Below are positions 19,423 through 27,653 of a stretch of 64,000 nt of DNA, piece by piece. The stretch covers positions 1-64,000 of the forward strand of contig NZ_RXOZ01000007.1 in the NCBI RefSeq assembly GCF_003991205.1, given 5' to 3'. Position 1 is the stretch's first letter, and the number at the start of each line of letters is the position of its first letter. Made by a program: the position numbers and the translations under genes. Source of the stretch: Georgenia sp. SYP-B2076 (GTDB taxonomy: Bacteria; Actinomycetota; Actinomycetes; Actinomycetales; Actinomycetaceae). The notes below the pieces were generated by a model. The model saw nothing but the letters and a program-made list of their open reading frames with translations. It ran no database searches and had not been told where the DNA came from.

Positions 19423-20186
19423 GCGGCCGCCTCGACGATCTCGCTCGCGGGGACCAGGCTGCGGAGCCGGTCGTTGACCATGCGCGGGTTGGCGCCCGAC
19501 TGCAGCGCGAGGAGGCCCTCGAGGGTGACCTCCATCTGGGCGCACTCGAGGTCGGAGAGGCGCTTGAGGCGGCTGCCCAGCGGCAGCCAGATCATGTTCG
19601 CGGAGAGGATGCCCCACAGGGTCGCGACGAACGCCGCGGCGATGAGCGGGCCCAGCGAGCCGGGCTCGGTGAGGTTCTCGAGCACGTGGACCAGGGAGAC
19701 GACCGTGCCGATGATGCCGATCGTGGGGGCGTAGCCGCCGAGCGCGTTGAAGAAGCCCGACGCGACCTTGTCCTGGGACCGCTTCGTCTCGATGCGGTCC
19801 TCGAGCAGCGTGCGCAGGTCCTCGGGGTCCGTGCCGTCGATGGCGGCGATGAGCCCGCCCTTGAGGAACTCGTCCTCGAGGTCGCGGGTCTCGTCCTCCA
19901 GCGCCAGGAGCCCCTCGCGGCGCGCCCGGTCCGCCAGGCCGACGATCGTGGGGATCGTCGCGCCCTGGAGGGGCGCCTTGCTGGTCAGCGCGCGGGGCAG
20001 CTGCTTGAAGGAGTGGATCGCGTCCTTGAGCATCCCGCCGGCGAGGCCGGCGCCGATCGTGCCGACGAAGACGAGCAGCATCGGCCCGGGCAGCAGGATC
20101 GACGTGAGGTGGGTGCCCTCGAGGGTCATCGCCCCGATCACCGCGGCGAACGCGATGACGAGGCCGAGAATGGTTGCCGGATCCAT
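19419..20186 (-). CDS. motA: flagellar stator protein MotA
   Basis: 255 residues with four membrane helices and a large cytoplasmic loop between helices 2 and 3. The conserved GGYAPTIGIIGTVVSLVHVLENL segment near helix 3 contains the functional proline. MotA and MotB form the proton-driven stator. The start follows the flbD stop codon directly. Confidence 0.96.
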   Translation of the reverse strand: MDPATILGLVIAFAAVIGAMTLEGTHLTSILLPGPMLLVFVGTIGAGLAGGMLKDAIHSFKQLPRALTSKAPLQGATIPTIVGLADRARREGLLALEDETRDLEDEFLKGGLIAAIDGTDPEDLRTLLEDRIETKRSQDKVASGFFNALGGYAPTIGIIGTVVSLVHVLENLTEPGSLGPLIAAAFVATLWGILSANMIWLPLGSRLKRLSDLECAQMEVTLEGLLALQSGANPRMVNDRLRSLVPASEIVEAAA

Positions 20187-20480
20187 CTACTCGCCCCGGG
20201 GACGCGTCGGGAGGGGGACGATCACGTTGTCACTGGTGTTGTCGCTGGCGTCGCGCAGGCGGTGGACGTGCTCGTCCGAGCCGGACATCTGCAGCGAGCG
20301 CGCGACGATGCTGGCGCGGTGGTCCTGAACCATCGAGACGATCTCGTCCAGCGACTCGTTCACGATGTAGCGGGTGCCGTCGAGCAGCACCAGGATCGTG
20401 TCCGGCGTGCACTCGATCCGCTCGATCAAGTCAGGGTTGATCGCGAACGGCTGGCCCGTCAGGCGTCTCACGATGATCAC
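20187..20480 (-). CDS. flbD: flagellar protein FlbD (SwrD-type)
   Basis: 97 residues from the GTG giving MIIVRRLTGQPFAINPDLIERIECTPDTILVLLDGTRYIVNE, the usual start and core of the short FlbD/SwrD family, which increases stator function in Bacillus. A reading 23 residues longer exists, but its duplicated SWTGP comes from translating the regulatory leader. AGGATGG lies about 10 bases before the GTG. It is the first gene of the motor/export operon. The C-terminal 35 residues are unconserved. Confidence 0.88.
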   Translation of the reverse strand: MIIVRRLTGQPFAINPDLIERIECTPDTILVLLDGTRYIVNESLDEIVSMVQDHRASIVARSLQMSGSDEHVHRLRDASDNTSDNVIVPLPTRPRGE

Positions 20481-20502
20481 GGTCGTTCCATCCTGTGTCT
20501 TC

Positions 20503-20547
20503 GGGCCCGTCCATGAGCCCTGCGCAGGCCCCGTCCATGAGGCCTGC
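20503..20547 (-). promoter_or_regulatory. two tandem GGA-loop hairpins in the flbD leader
   Basis: Read as RNA from the minus strand, a 7-bp perfect stem (GCAGGCC/GGCCTGC) and a 4-bp stem (GGGC/GCCC) each enclose the same ten-base loop, UCAUGGACGG. The two GGA triplets are 24 bases apart, and a third lies in the Shine-Dalgarno AGGAUGG. GGA in a hairpin loop is the known recognition feature of CsrA. The hairpins begin within a few bases of the transcription start expected from the upstream sigma-28 boxes. Confidence 0.7.
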
Positions 20548-20555
20548 ACCCTTTC

Positions 20556-20582
20556 TGATCGGCCACATGCGGCGGGGAATGA
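20556..20582 (-). promoter_or_regulatory. sigma-28-type promoter of the flbD-mot-fli-flh operon
   Basis: On the minus strand TCAT, 15 bases, GCCGATCA. It matches the boxes and spacing found before cheA, flgB, fliC and flgN. It lies about 75 bp before the flbD start. The rest of the interval from flbD to the next gene (20481-20844) holds only the leader hairpins and a terminator-like stem. Confidence 0.75.
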
Positions 20583-20786
20583 GGGATCGGAGCTGCGTGG
20601 TCGCGCGACGCCGCGCCGGACCGTCGGCGCGGGGGCGTGCGGGTGGAGGGCGGATTTGGTATCGCCTCATGGTGCTGACAGGTCAAGTCCCGACGAGGTG
20701 CCGCGGGATGAGGCGAACGGTGAGGAATCGCAGGCATATGACCGTCATTTCCTCACCGCAACATGAGACGACGACGGCGCAGCGAA

Positions 20787-20820
20787 CCGCCCCGCACCGG
20801 GTTGTCCGGGGGCGGGGCGG
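20787..20820. terminator. terminator-like hairpin
   Basis: CCGCCCCG and CGGGGCGG form a perfect 8-bp stem, and CCGG/CCGG pairs inside the loop. It lies 25 bp after the stop of the minus-strand membrane-protein gene, on the flbD side, and would insulate the flbD operon. There is no clear T tract. Confidence 0.6.
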
Positions 20821-20844
20821 CTCGTCGTGGACGAAGGCGGTCAG

Positions 20845-21393
20845 CTAGCGGCGGGACCACCAGCGCGTGGCGACGGGCTCGACCTCACGCTGCTGCTCCC
20901 CCTGCTGGGCGGCGAGCACGACGAGCGTCCCCGTCAGCACCGGGACCGCCCACTGCAGCGCCTTGAGCTGCTTCTGCGCGGCGCTGAGCTTGGTGGACGC
21001 GCCGGGGGTCGGCTCCGTCGCACCCAGTCCGCCCTCGTCCGCCTTCTTCGCCACCTTCGTGCCCAGCATCCCGCTGTAGGCGGTCAGACCCGCGGCGAGA
21101 ACGGTGAGCCCAGCCTTGACCACCGTGTTCGCCCCGGCCTCCGGCTGGGCCATCAACCGCTCCTTGTTGCCGGCGAGCAGGCCCAGGCTGCCGATGACAT
21201 GGCTGCCGACGGCGGCGGCGTTGACCGGGGCCCACATGCCCCAGCCCGTGGAGGCGAGCGTGAGCCGCTCCTTGGGGTCGGCCGCGTGGGATGCCGCGCC
21301 GTTGAGGCCGATCGCCCCCATGAGGGAACCGCCGAACCACGCTCCCAGGCCGAGATCGTGCAGGCTCCGCACAAACGTATTGCGTTCAGACAT
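20845..21393 (-). CDS. membrane protein of unknown function
   Basis: 182 residues starting MSERNTFVRSLHDLGLGAW; AAGGAGGCC stands at the right distance before this ATG, so a longer upstream reading is rejected. About four hydrophobic segments are seen (about 12-30, 52-75, 86-108 and 145-165). The sequence resembles unnamed actinobacterial membrane proteins; I do not recognise a named family. It stands alone between the flbD promoter region and another small membrane gene, inside the flagellar island but without visible flagellar features. Confidence 0.75.
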   Translation of the reverse strand: MSERNTFVRSLHDLGLGAWFGGSLMGAIGLNGAASHAADPKERLTLASTGWGMWAPVNAAAVGSHVIGSLGLLAGNKERLMAQPEAGANTVVKAGLTVLAAGLTAYSGMLGTKVAKKADEGGLGATEPTPGASTKLSAAQKQLKALQWAVPVLTGTLVVLAAQQGEQQREVEPVATRWWSRR

Positions 21394-21427
21394 GAGGCCT
21401 CCTTGCGACACGGACAACGGACGTGCC

Positions 21428-21479
21428 GCCCGCGGTGGTCGCCGGCGACACATGTAGTCTTGCCCGCCCGCGGTGGTCG
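21428..21479. repeat. 14-bp direct repeat in an intergenic gap
   Basis: GCCCGCGGTGGTCG occurs twice, 38 bp apart start to start, within the 211-bp gap 21394-21604. No gene is supported there. It may be operator-like or a trace of duplication; nothing else distinguishes it. Confidence 0.7.
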
Positions 21480-21604
21480 TGTCGCGTCAGGACTGCGCTG
21501 ACCTCCCGCCCTCGCACATGAGGATCGCCCGGCTCCAAGCGCTGGGTGCGGGGCGATGCGTCGCCGCGGCGCTGCCCACACGTGGGCCGGGGAACGCCTT
21601 CCCA

Positions 21605-21802
21605 TTACGGCACGCGCCGACGGCGTAACCCCCGCACGATGAGGACCACCCCCACGACGGCGACGACCGGCCCCACCACCGCCCACGTCGTCACGCCCGT
21701 CATGGCGCTCCCAGCCAGGTAGCCGAGCCCCTGCAAGGTCCAGACGAGGCCGACCGCGAAGACCACCACACCGACGGCAACCTGCACGGGGCTGCGCTTC
21801 AT
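21605..21802 (-). CDS. small two-helix membrane protein, unknown function
   Basis: 65 residues beginning MKRSPVQVAVGVVVFAVG, with a GGAGGG ribosome-binding site upstream. Two membrane helices (about 7-28 and 37-56) are followed by a positively charged tail (RGLRRRRVP), which suggests the C-terminus is cytoplasmic. Similar tiny membrane proteins are common in actinobacteria. The function is unknown. Confidence 0.7.
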   Translation of the reverse strand: MKRSPVQVAVGVVVFAVGLVWTLQGLGYLAGSAMTGVTTWAVVGPVVAVVGVVLIVRGLRRRRVP

Positions 21803-21905
21803 GCTCCGGCCCTCCTGAGAGACCTCCCAATCCTGAGTGGCCCACCGCCCGCCCACAAGGGGCTGTCGAGGCGCCGGTCCCGCCACGCTTCTCCAGGCGT
21901 CAAAG

Positions 21906-21970
21906 CCGGCGCGCGGCGTCGTGCTACCCGGCGCGCGGCGTCGTGCTACCGGGCGCGCGGCGCCGTGCTG
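21906..21970. repeat. three tandem copies of a 22-bp unit upstream of the photolyase remnant
   Basis: The unit CCGGCGCGCGGCGTCGTGCT repeats with a period of about 22 bp; the first two copies are identical and the third has diverged. It lies in the gap between the small membrane gene and the broken photolyase gene, about 60 bp before the latter's start. Confidence 0.85.
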
Positions 21971-22035
21971 TCTCCGCGCCCCCCGGCCGCGATGGCGGCG
22001 TGCCCGCACGCCGGAAGTCCCCCAGGATGGCACCC

Positions 22036-23143
22036 ATGACCGCGTTGCTGTGGTTGCGCCGTGACCTCCGCCTGCACGACCTGCCGGCGCTGCTCGCAGC
22101 GCACGAGGCGGGCGGCGACGTCCTGCCCGTGTTCGTCGCCGACCCGACGCTGCTGGGCTCGGCCGGCCCGGTACGGCCCGCGTACCTGCACGCCGCCCTG
22201 GCGGCCGCGCAGGAGTCGTACGACGGCGCGATCGTCATCCGCGCGGGCCGCCCAGAAGCGGTGATCCCGGCGCTGGCGCGAGAGGTCGCCGCCACGAGCG
22301 TGCACGTCAACAGGGAGACGACGCCGTACGGCCGACGCCGGGACCGGCGCGTCGAGGGGGCCCTGGGCGACGTGCCGCTCGTGACCACCGGCACGCCCTA
22401 CGCCCCCGGCCCCGGCGTCGTCCGCAAGGGGGACGGCAGGCCCTTCCAGGTGTTCACCCCCTTCTCGCGCGCCTGGCTCGAGCACGGGTGGCACTCCCCC
22501 GCGCCAGTCCTGACGGGCCTTCGCCTGCAGCAGGGGGTGTGTCAGAACCCCTGCCCGGGGAAGGCGACGACCGTCCGTTCGCCGTGGCGCCCAGTGGGGA
22601 GGCGGCCGCGCACGCCCGTTGGGAGAAGTTCCTCGACATCAACCCGGAGGATTACGGCCGCGACCGGGACCGGCCAGACCTGAAAAGCACCTCCCAGATG
22701 TCCGTCCACCTCAAGTACGGCACGATCCATCCGCGCACGATGCTGGCCGACGTCGCCGCACACCCGGCCGGCCAGTCAGAGGGCGCGCGCCGGTTCGTTG
22801 CGGAGCTGTGTTGGCGCGAGTTCTACGCGGACGTGCTGCGGCACCGGCCAAACTCCGCCTGGGGCGACCTGCGTACGGACCTGCGGGAGATGGCCTACGA
22901 GGCCCCGGGGGGCGCCGCGGCCGGGCACGTGCGCGCGTGGGAGCAGGGCCCGGACGGGGTTTCCGTTCGTCGACGCCGGGATGCGCCAGTTCCTCGTCGA
23001 AGGGTGGGTGCACAACCGGGTCCGCATGGTCGTGGCGAGCTTCCTCGTCAAGGACCTGCACATCTGGCGGCCGCACGGCGGATCGTCGACCACGGCACGG
23101 AGCGGGCGGAGGCTCGCGGCGCTATGAAGCTGCGCGGATGTGA
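22036..23143 (+). pseudogene. phr: deoxyribodipyrimidine photolyase remnant, frameshifted and internally deleted
   Basis: The N-terminus reads as a good photolyase/cryptochrome (TALLWLRRDLRLHDLPAL, then the alpha/beta antenna domain). The frame shifts near 22515-22535, continues coherently ([31 protein letters not shown]), then shifts back at the GGGCCCGG run near 22950 ([39 protein letters not shown]). Right after this a recognisable photolyase C-terminal end follows ([11 protein letters not shown], then RRYEAAR in another frame), so the roughly 100-residue FAD-binding core that normally lies between, including WQW and the AGxGxDA-type segment, is missing. The protein cannot be functional. 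Sequencing error could explain the two frameshifts but not the deletion. Confidence 0.85.
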
Positions 23144-23202
23144 GTGGTGAGGCGGCCCACCGTCGAGCTTACCGGCCCCGTCTGCGTTGTGCTCAAACAA
23201 CA

Positions 23203-23239
23203 AGAAGGGCTTCTCAGGACAATCCTGCGAAACCCTTCT
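23203..23239 (-). terminator. rho-independent terminator after flgE
   Basis: AGAAGGG and CCCTTCT form the base, and CAGGA/TCCTG forms the top of a 17-position stem interrupted by two mismatches. On the minus strand it is followed by a T-rich stretch (TTGTTGTTTG). It lies 20 bp after the flgE stop and ends the flgB-to-flgE operon. Confidence 0.85.
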
Positions 23240-23258
23240 CGTTGAAGCTGGGAACCCG

Positions 23259-24488
23259 TTACCGCTTGAGGTTGACCAGCTCCTGGAGCAGTTCGTCGGA
23301 GGTGGTGATCACCCGGGAGCCGGCCTGGAAACCACGCTGGGCGATGATGAGATTGGTGAACTCCTGAGAAAGGTCCACGTTGGACATCTCCAGGGCGCCG
23401 CTGCCCAAGGAACCGCGGCCACCGACGCCCGCCGCGCCGATCTGCGCCTCACCAGAGTTGACGGTGCTGCGGAACGTCGATCCGCCGGCCTTCTCGAGCC
23501 CGGCCGCGTTAGCGAAGTTGCCCAGTGCGATCTGGCCAACCGGCTCCTTGAACCCGTTGGAGAAGGACCCGATGAGGGTGCCGTCTGCGTTCATGCTGAA
23601 GGACTGGAGCGTCCCGGCGCCCATGCCGTTCTGACTGGCGGCTTCGATCGTCTCGAGATCGGCATAACCCGTTAGCTTGGAGAAATCGACGGCCACCGTC
23701 TTGTAGGTCAGGGCAGCGGTCGGTGCCTTCAACGTGCCATCCGTATTGAAAACGACGGTCGAAAGAACGGCGGGAGGCACGGCCGCGTCCGCAGGATCAG
23801 TCACATTCCACTGCGACTCGCCGGCGATTGCGTCAGGCGTCCTTGTGAAGCGCAGATTCAGGCTGGTGGCTTTACCAGCCGCGTCATAGACCTCAATGGA
23901 GCGATCAAGCCACGTGGCAGGCGCCGCAGGGGTACCAGTCGTGCCGTCCAGCGCATCGGCAGGCAAGTTGCCGGAGAAGACTGCCTCTGTGGTGGCCTTC
24001 GCTGCCATGGTTGTGGAGACCGGCAAAGTGATATTCCCCAGCGGCGCGTTCGCATTTACCACGCCGCCAACTGCCGGCCAGCCCTGAACGAGTGCACCGT
24101 TTGAGGTGACAAGCTGGCCGAGGGCATCGAGGGTGAACGCCCCGGCGCGGGTGTAGAGCTGCTCCCCGCCCTGCTCGACGATGAAGAATCCGTCGCCGGT
24201 GATCATCATGTCCAGGGCGCGACCGGTCTGCTGGGCGGCGCCGGCCGTGAAGTCGTTCGTGATGGCCGCGACCTGCACTCCGAGACCGACCTGCGCCGGG
24301 TTGGTACCGCCCTCTGCGTTCTGAGGCGCCCCGGCGGCCTTGACCACCTGGGACAGAGTGTCCTGGAACTGGGTGCGGGCGGACTTGTACCCGGTGGTGT
24401 TGACGTTGGCGATGTTGTTGCCGGTCACGTCGAGCATGGTCTGGTGCGACCTCAGGCTCGAAATGCCGGAGAAGAGCGAGCGGAGCAT
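23259..24488 (-). CDS. flgE: flagellar hook protein FlgE
   Basis: 409 residues. The N-terminal rod/hook signature (MLRSLFSGISSLRSHQTMLDVTGNNIANVNTTGYK) and the C-terminal coil (VDLSQEFTNLIIAQRGFQAGSRVITTSDELLQELVNLKR) are clear; the middle is the surface-exposed variable part. By eye the variable part uses more A/T at third codon positions than its neighbours, as is usual for exposed flagellar domains. It is the last gene of the flgB operon, after flgD. Confidence 0.96.
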   Translation of the reverse strand: MLRSLFSGISSLRSHQTMLDVTGNNIANVNTTGYKSARTQFQDTLSQVVKAAGAPQNAEGGTNPAQVGLGVQVAAITNDFTAGAAQQTGRALDMMITGDGFFIVEQGGEQLYTRAGAFTLDALGQLVTSNGALVQGWPAVGGVVNANAPLGNITLPVSTTMAAKATTEAVFSGNLPADALDGTTGTPAAPATWLDRSIEVYDAAGKATSLNLRFTRTPDAIAGESQWNVTDPADAAVPPAVLSTVVFNTDGTLKAPTAALTYKTVAVDFSKLTGYADLETIEAASQNGMGAGTLQSFSMNADGTLIGSFSNGFKEPVGQIALGNFANAAGLEKAGGSTFRSTVNSGEAQIGAAGVGGRGSLGSGALEMSNVDLSQEFTNLIIAQRGFQAGSRVITTSDELLQELVNLKR

Positions 24489-24514
24489 GGGAAGGTCCCT
24501 TCTGGTGGGGCGGG

Positions 24515-25015
24515 TCAGGCCTGGGTGGTGGCGCCGGACGACGCCGCCTTGGCGGAGGGGTCGGAGGCCGGGTCGGCAGGCTTGCTGACGACACCGGAGA
24601 TGTAGCTGAGCGACACGGAGGCCGTGCCGATCTTCAGCAGGGGGTCAGTGCCAGTGAGGTCGACGGACTCGACTTGCCCCTTGACGGTGTTGCCGTTGCC
24701 GTCGAGGTAGCTGACGTACTGCCCGACGAACGCGGCCGCGGAACTGCGCTGCTGCAGCGCGAAGCTCTGCTGGGCCATGGTGGTCAGCGAGACGAGCTGT
24801 TCCATCGTGGACAGCTGCGTGGTCTGCGCCATGAGCTCGGAGGTGTCCATCGGCGAGCTGGGGTCCTGGTACTTCAGCGACGCGACGAGCAGCTCGAGGA
24901 ACGCGTCCTTGCCGAGCGTCTGCTCGCCGGAGGCGGACTTCGTGGCAGTGGTGTCGGTGGTTGCGCCGACGTTCGCGAAGAAGTTTGATGCGCCGGAGAC
25001 GGCGGGGACGGACAT
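24515..25015 (-). CDS. flgD: hook assembly scaffold protein FlgD
   Basis: 166 residues. The N-terminal half has the FlgD signature LGKDAFLELLVASLKYQDPSSPMDTSELMAQTTQLSTMEQL; the C-terminal half (GQYVSYLDGNGNTVKGQVESV) is short, so this is a compact FlgD without the extra fibronectin-like part of the enteric protein. It caps the growing hook and is discarded later. It lies between fliK-like and flgE genes. Confidence 0.94.
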   Translation of the reverse strand: MSVPAVSGASNFFANVGATTDTTATKSASGEQTLGKDAFLELLVASLKYQDPSSPMDTSELMAQTTQLSTMEQLVSLTTMAQQSFALQQRSSAAAFVGQYVSYLDGNGNTVKGQVESVDLTGTDPLLKIGTASVSLSYISGVVSKPADPASDPSAKAASSGATTQA

Positions 25016-25024
25016 GATCGCTCC

Positions 25025-26467
25025 TTACGCGAAGAGGTCGAGGCCGCCGGGACGGCCCGGGACGGTCGGGGTGGTTGACGACGGCGGAGCCTGGCCCGGG
25101 CCGTCGGCCCGGGCGTCTTCGGTCCGGGCTTTATCGGGGGCGGCCTGGCGGCTGTTGAGTCCGCCGCCCTGGTTCGACAGTGCGTCGCCGCCGCGGTCCT
25201 GGCCGAGCTGGAGGTTGGCGTTCAGCCCCGTTGCAGCCAGATCGCGGCGCAGGTCGGTCATGACGTGGCGCAGCGCCTCGCGCGAGGCGTCGGTGCCGCC
25301 GAACAGCTCGATGCGCACCCCCTCGCCATTGATGTGCGCCACGACGCGCACCGGGCCGAGGTGCTCCGGGTCGACGCGGAGCGTGAGGACGTGGTCGCCG
25401 GCCGGCGCGGTGCGCAGCCGGGCGAGGGGACCGGTGAGCTGCTCTGTCAGCGGCACGGGAGTGCTGGGCGTGGTGCTGACTAGTGGCGCAGCGGGAGCTG
25501 CCGCCGTGACGGCGGGGGTTTGTGCAATGACGGGCAGCGCCGGGGCCGCTGTGCTGGCCGCCGGGCTCGGGGCCGCGACGGCCGGCGACGGCGCGACGCC
25601 CTCGGCGGGCGACGCGGCGGTGACATTCGGGTCGAGCGCCGTCGACGGAAGCGCGCTCGCCGCGGCGGCTCCAGTGGCGGCTGCGGCCGCGGCGGTCGCG
25701 GTCGTTGTCCCGAGCGCAGACGACGCGCCCTGGCTACCGGCGAGCGGCGTTCGACCAGCGGCCGGGTCGGTGCTGGCTTCGGATCCCGGGGCATCGGTGC
25801 CGGGCGTAGCGCGGGGGTCCGCGGCCGGGACGATGGCGCCCCCGGTGGTGGTGGTGGTGGCATCTCCGACTCCGGCGGCGGGGATGCCGACGGCGGTGGC
25901 GTTGGCGGCAGCGGTGGCGCTCGGGGCGGCGACCACGGTGGCCTCCGCGTCGGCGGTGGCGCCAGAGCTGACGGTCGCCGGTGCAGCGGCCGAGTCCGTG
26001 ACCCCGACAGTCTCTGCCGTGGCGGCGCCTGCGTCCGGGGGGTTGGCGGTAACCGGAGCGACCACGGCCGCGAGGACTGCGCCGCCCATCAAGGCGGCCG
26101 TCGCCGGCGCGCCGGTCGCCGCTACCTCCCCGCTCGCAAGACCCGTGCCGTCGAGCACGCCGGAGGGGTGAGCAGAATCGAGAGCAGCGGCGTCGGCCGG
26201 GTCGGCGGCGTCGCGGCCGAGGCGCTCCCCCGGCTTCGGGGCCGAACCATCGTTGTTCTGCGCAGGTCCGGGACGCACGGGCGAGGGGACGTCGCGATCG
26301 TCGCGCGCTGGCCGCGAGGGCTTGCGCTCGCCACGGCCGGCGCGGTCGGTCTCGGCGGCGAGGGTTGCCGCGAAGGCGTCGTCCGTGCCGGGACGGGCGG
26401 CGCGGGCGGGTCCGCCGCCGCTACCCGGAGCCGGGGCGGGCACGGGCGGCATCAGGGCGATGCTCAT
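25025..26467 (-). CDS. fliK: hook-length control protein FliK
   Basis: 480 residues. A long low-complexity Ala/Thr/Pro/Val region covers about residues 1-320. The C-terminal Flg_hook domain (about 340-430) has LTLRVDPEHLGPVRVVAHINGEGVRIELFGG and the following helix LRHVMTDLRRDLAATGLN. The protein measures the hook and triggers the FlhB specificity switch; its disordered N-terminus acts as the ruler in known homologues. It overlaps the NlpC/P60 gene upstream by 4 bases. Confidence 0.9.
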   Translation of the reverse strand: MSIALMPPVPAPAPGSGGGPARAARPGTDDAFAATLAAETDRAGRGERKPSRPARDDRDVPSPVRPGPAQNNDGSAPKPGERLGRDAADPADAAALDSAHPSGVLDGTGLASGEVAATGAPATAALMGGAVLAAVVAPVTANPPDAGAATAETVGVTDSAAAPATVSSGATADAEATVVAAPSATAAANATAVGIPAAGVGDATTTTTGGAIVPAADPRATPGTDAPGSEASTDPAAGRTPLAGSQGASSALGTTTATAAAAAATGAAAASALPSTALDPNVTAASPAEGVAPSPAVAAPSPAASTAAPALPVIAQTPAVTAAAPAAPLVSTTPSTPVPLTEQLTGPLARLRTAPAGDHVLTLRVDPEHLGPVRVVAHINGEGVRIELFGGTDASREALRHVMTDLRRDLAATGLNANLQLGQDRGGDALSNQGGGLNSRQAAPDKARTEDARADGPGQAPPSSTTPTVPGRPGGLDLFA

Positions 26468-27228
26468 GACAGTCCTCCGGTGGTGAGCTGCAGCGCTAAG
26501 CGGACGGGATCGGACAGACCGAGTGCCACGGCGTCGGACGTGGTCCCGGACATGCCGGGCAGGCCCGTCGTGGCCGTGGCCGGAGGCAGCACCCGACGGA
26601 TCGTGTTGATGTCGGCGTCGGTCTCGAAGAGCTCGCGGATGGAGACCTTCTCCCCCGGCCGCGGGGCGTGCAGGATCTTGTTGTCGCCGAGGTAGATGCC
26701 GATGTGCGCGCCGCCCCGGGTGACGATCAGGTCCCCGGGCTGCGCCTGCGCGAGCGAGGGCACCGCGGTGCCGACCGTCATCTGCGCCCGCGCGGTGCGG
26801 GGCACGGAGACTCCGATGTCCGCCAGAGCGCGCTGCACGAGCCCGGAGCAGTCCATGCCGGAGGCGCTCTCGCCGCCCCAGACGTAGGGCACGCCGAGGT
26901 ACTTCGACGCCGACTCCACCAGCGCGGCGCCGGTCCCAGAGGCCGCCGTCGCGCCCACGCCGGACAGTCCCGCCAGCCCGTTCAGCCCAGAGAACCCGGA
27001 CGTCCCCGAGAGCCCGGACACGCCAGACAGCCCCAGGCCGCCCAGCACCCCCGACGCACCGGACGTGCCGGCGCCGCCGAGCAAGGCCCCGGCCGCATCG
27101 GCGGCCACAGCCGAGCTCAGCGCCGTCGCGAACGCGTCACCCGACGCAGCGGAGCGCGGCGAGCTCACGGCCTCGATGCGCGTCTGGATCTCGGCGATCC
27201 GGGACTGGATGGCGGCGATGCCGGTCAT
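26464..27228 (-). CDS. flagellar-operon NlpC/P60 peptidoglycan hydrolase
   Basis: 254 residues. The C-terminal NlpC/P60 domain (about 101-215) has the catalytic Cys127 (MDCSGLVQ) and His175 (GAHIGIYLG), with His187 (ILHAPR) as likely third residue. The N-terminal 60 residues are helical, followed by a Gly/Ser/Leu stretch with repeated LSG units (about 62-92). No signal peptide is seen, so it is probably exported by the flagellar apparatus itself. It lies between fliJ and fliK, overlapping both, where a wall-opening enzyme for the rod (the role of FlgJ elsewhere) would be expected; no flgJ is present in the window. Confidence 0.85.
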   Translation of the reverse strand: MTGIAAIQSRIAEIQTRIEAVSSPRSAASGDAFATALSSAVAADAAGALLGGAGTSGASGVLGGLGLSGVSGLSGTSGFSGLNGLAGLSGVGATAASGTGAALVESASKYLGVPYVWGGESASGMDCSGLVQRALADIGVSVPRTARAQMTVGTAVPSLAQAQPGDLIVTRGGAHIGIYLGDNKILHAPRPGEKVSIRELFETDADINTIRRVLPPATATTGLPGMSGTTSDAVALGLSDPVRLALQLTTGGLS

Positions 27229-27653
27229 GAGTCTTCCTTGCGGCGGGTCGCCCGCTGCGTCGCGAGCTCGTCGAGGGTGTGCTGCTCGGCGCGGCCCTCG
27301 GCCTGCCGCTGGGCGGCGAGGTGCCGCTCGGCGAGCTTGTCCAGGGTCTTGGTGCGCGCGCGGGCCTGCGACCACTCCCCCTGCGCCTGACCCTCCTGCG
27401 CCTGGGCGACCTCGGCCGCGGCCTGCGCGGCGAGCACGGTCGAGCTCATGGCGGCCCGGGCGGCGACGGCGGCCTGGAAGATCAGCGCGCTGCCGCCGTT
27501 GCCGAGGTCGCTGCCGGCGAGCTGGGCGCGGGCGTTCTCGGTGCGCTTTTCGGCACGCTGGCGCTGGGCGGTGCTGCGGGCCAGCTCCGCGGCGGCCTGG
27601 TCCTCCTGGAGCCGGCGCAGCCGCCGGAGCCCGGCGAGGCGGAACGCGCTCAC
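27225..27653 (-). CDS. fliJ: flagellar export protein FliJ
   Basis: 142 residues from the GTG overlapping the fliI stop. Almost entirely alpha-helical and rich in Ala, Arg, Glu and Gln, as expected for the antiparallel coiled coil that is inserted in the FliI hexamer. Sequence conservation in this family is low; position after fliI and the coiled-coil character carry the call. Confidence 0.82.
   Translation of the reverse strand: MSAFRLAGLRRLRRLQEDQAAAELARSTAQRQRAEKRTENARAQLAGSDLGNGGSALIFQAAVAARAAMSSTVLAAQAAAEVAQAQEGQAQGEWSQARARTKTLDKLAERHLAAQRQAEGRAEQHTLDELATQRATRRKEDS

Noticed and set aside
20481-20549. N-terminal extension of FlbD with duplicated SWTGP
   Set aside because: The duplication comes from translating the two leader hairpins; FlbD proteins begin at MIIV and the GTG there has a ribosome-binding site.
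21906-21970. Possible CRISPR array
   Set aside because: The 22-bp copies are directly adjacent, without spacers, and no cas gene is near.
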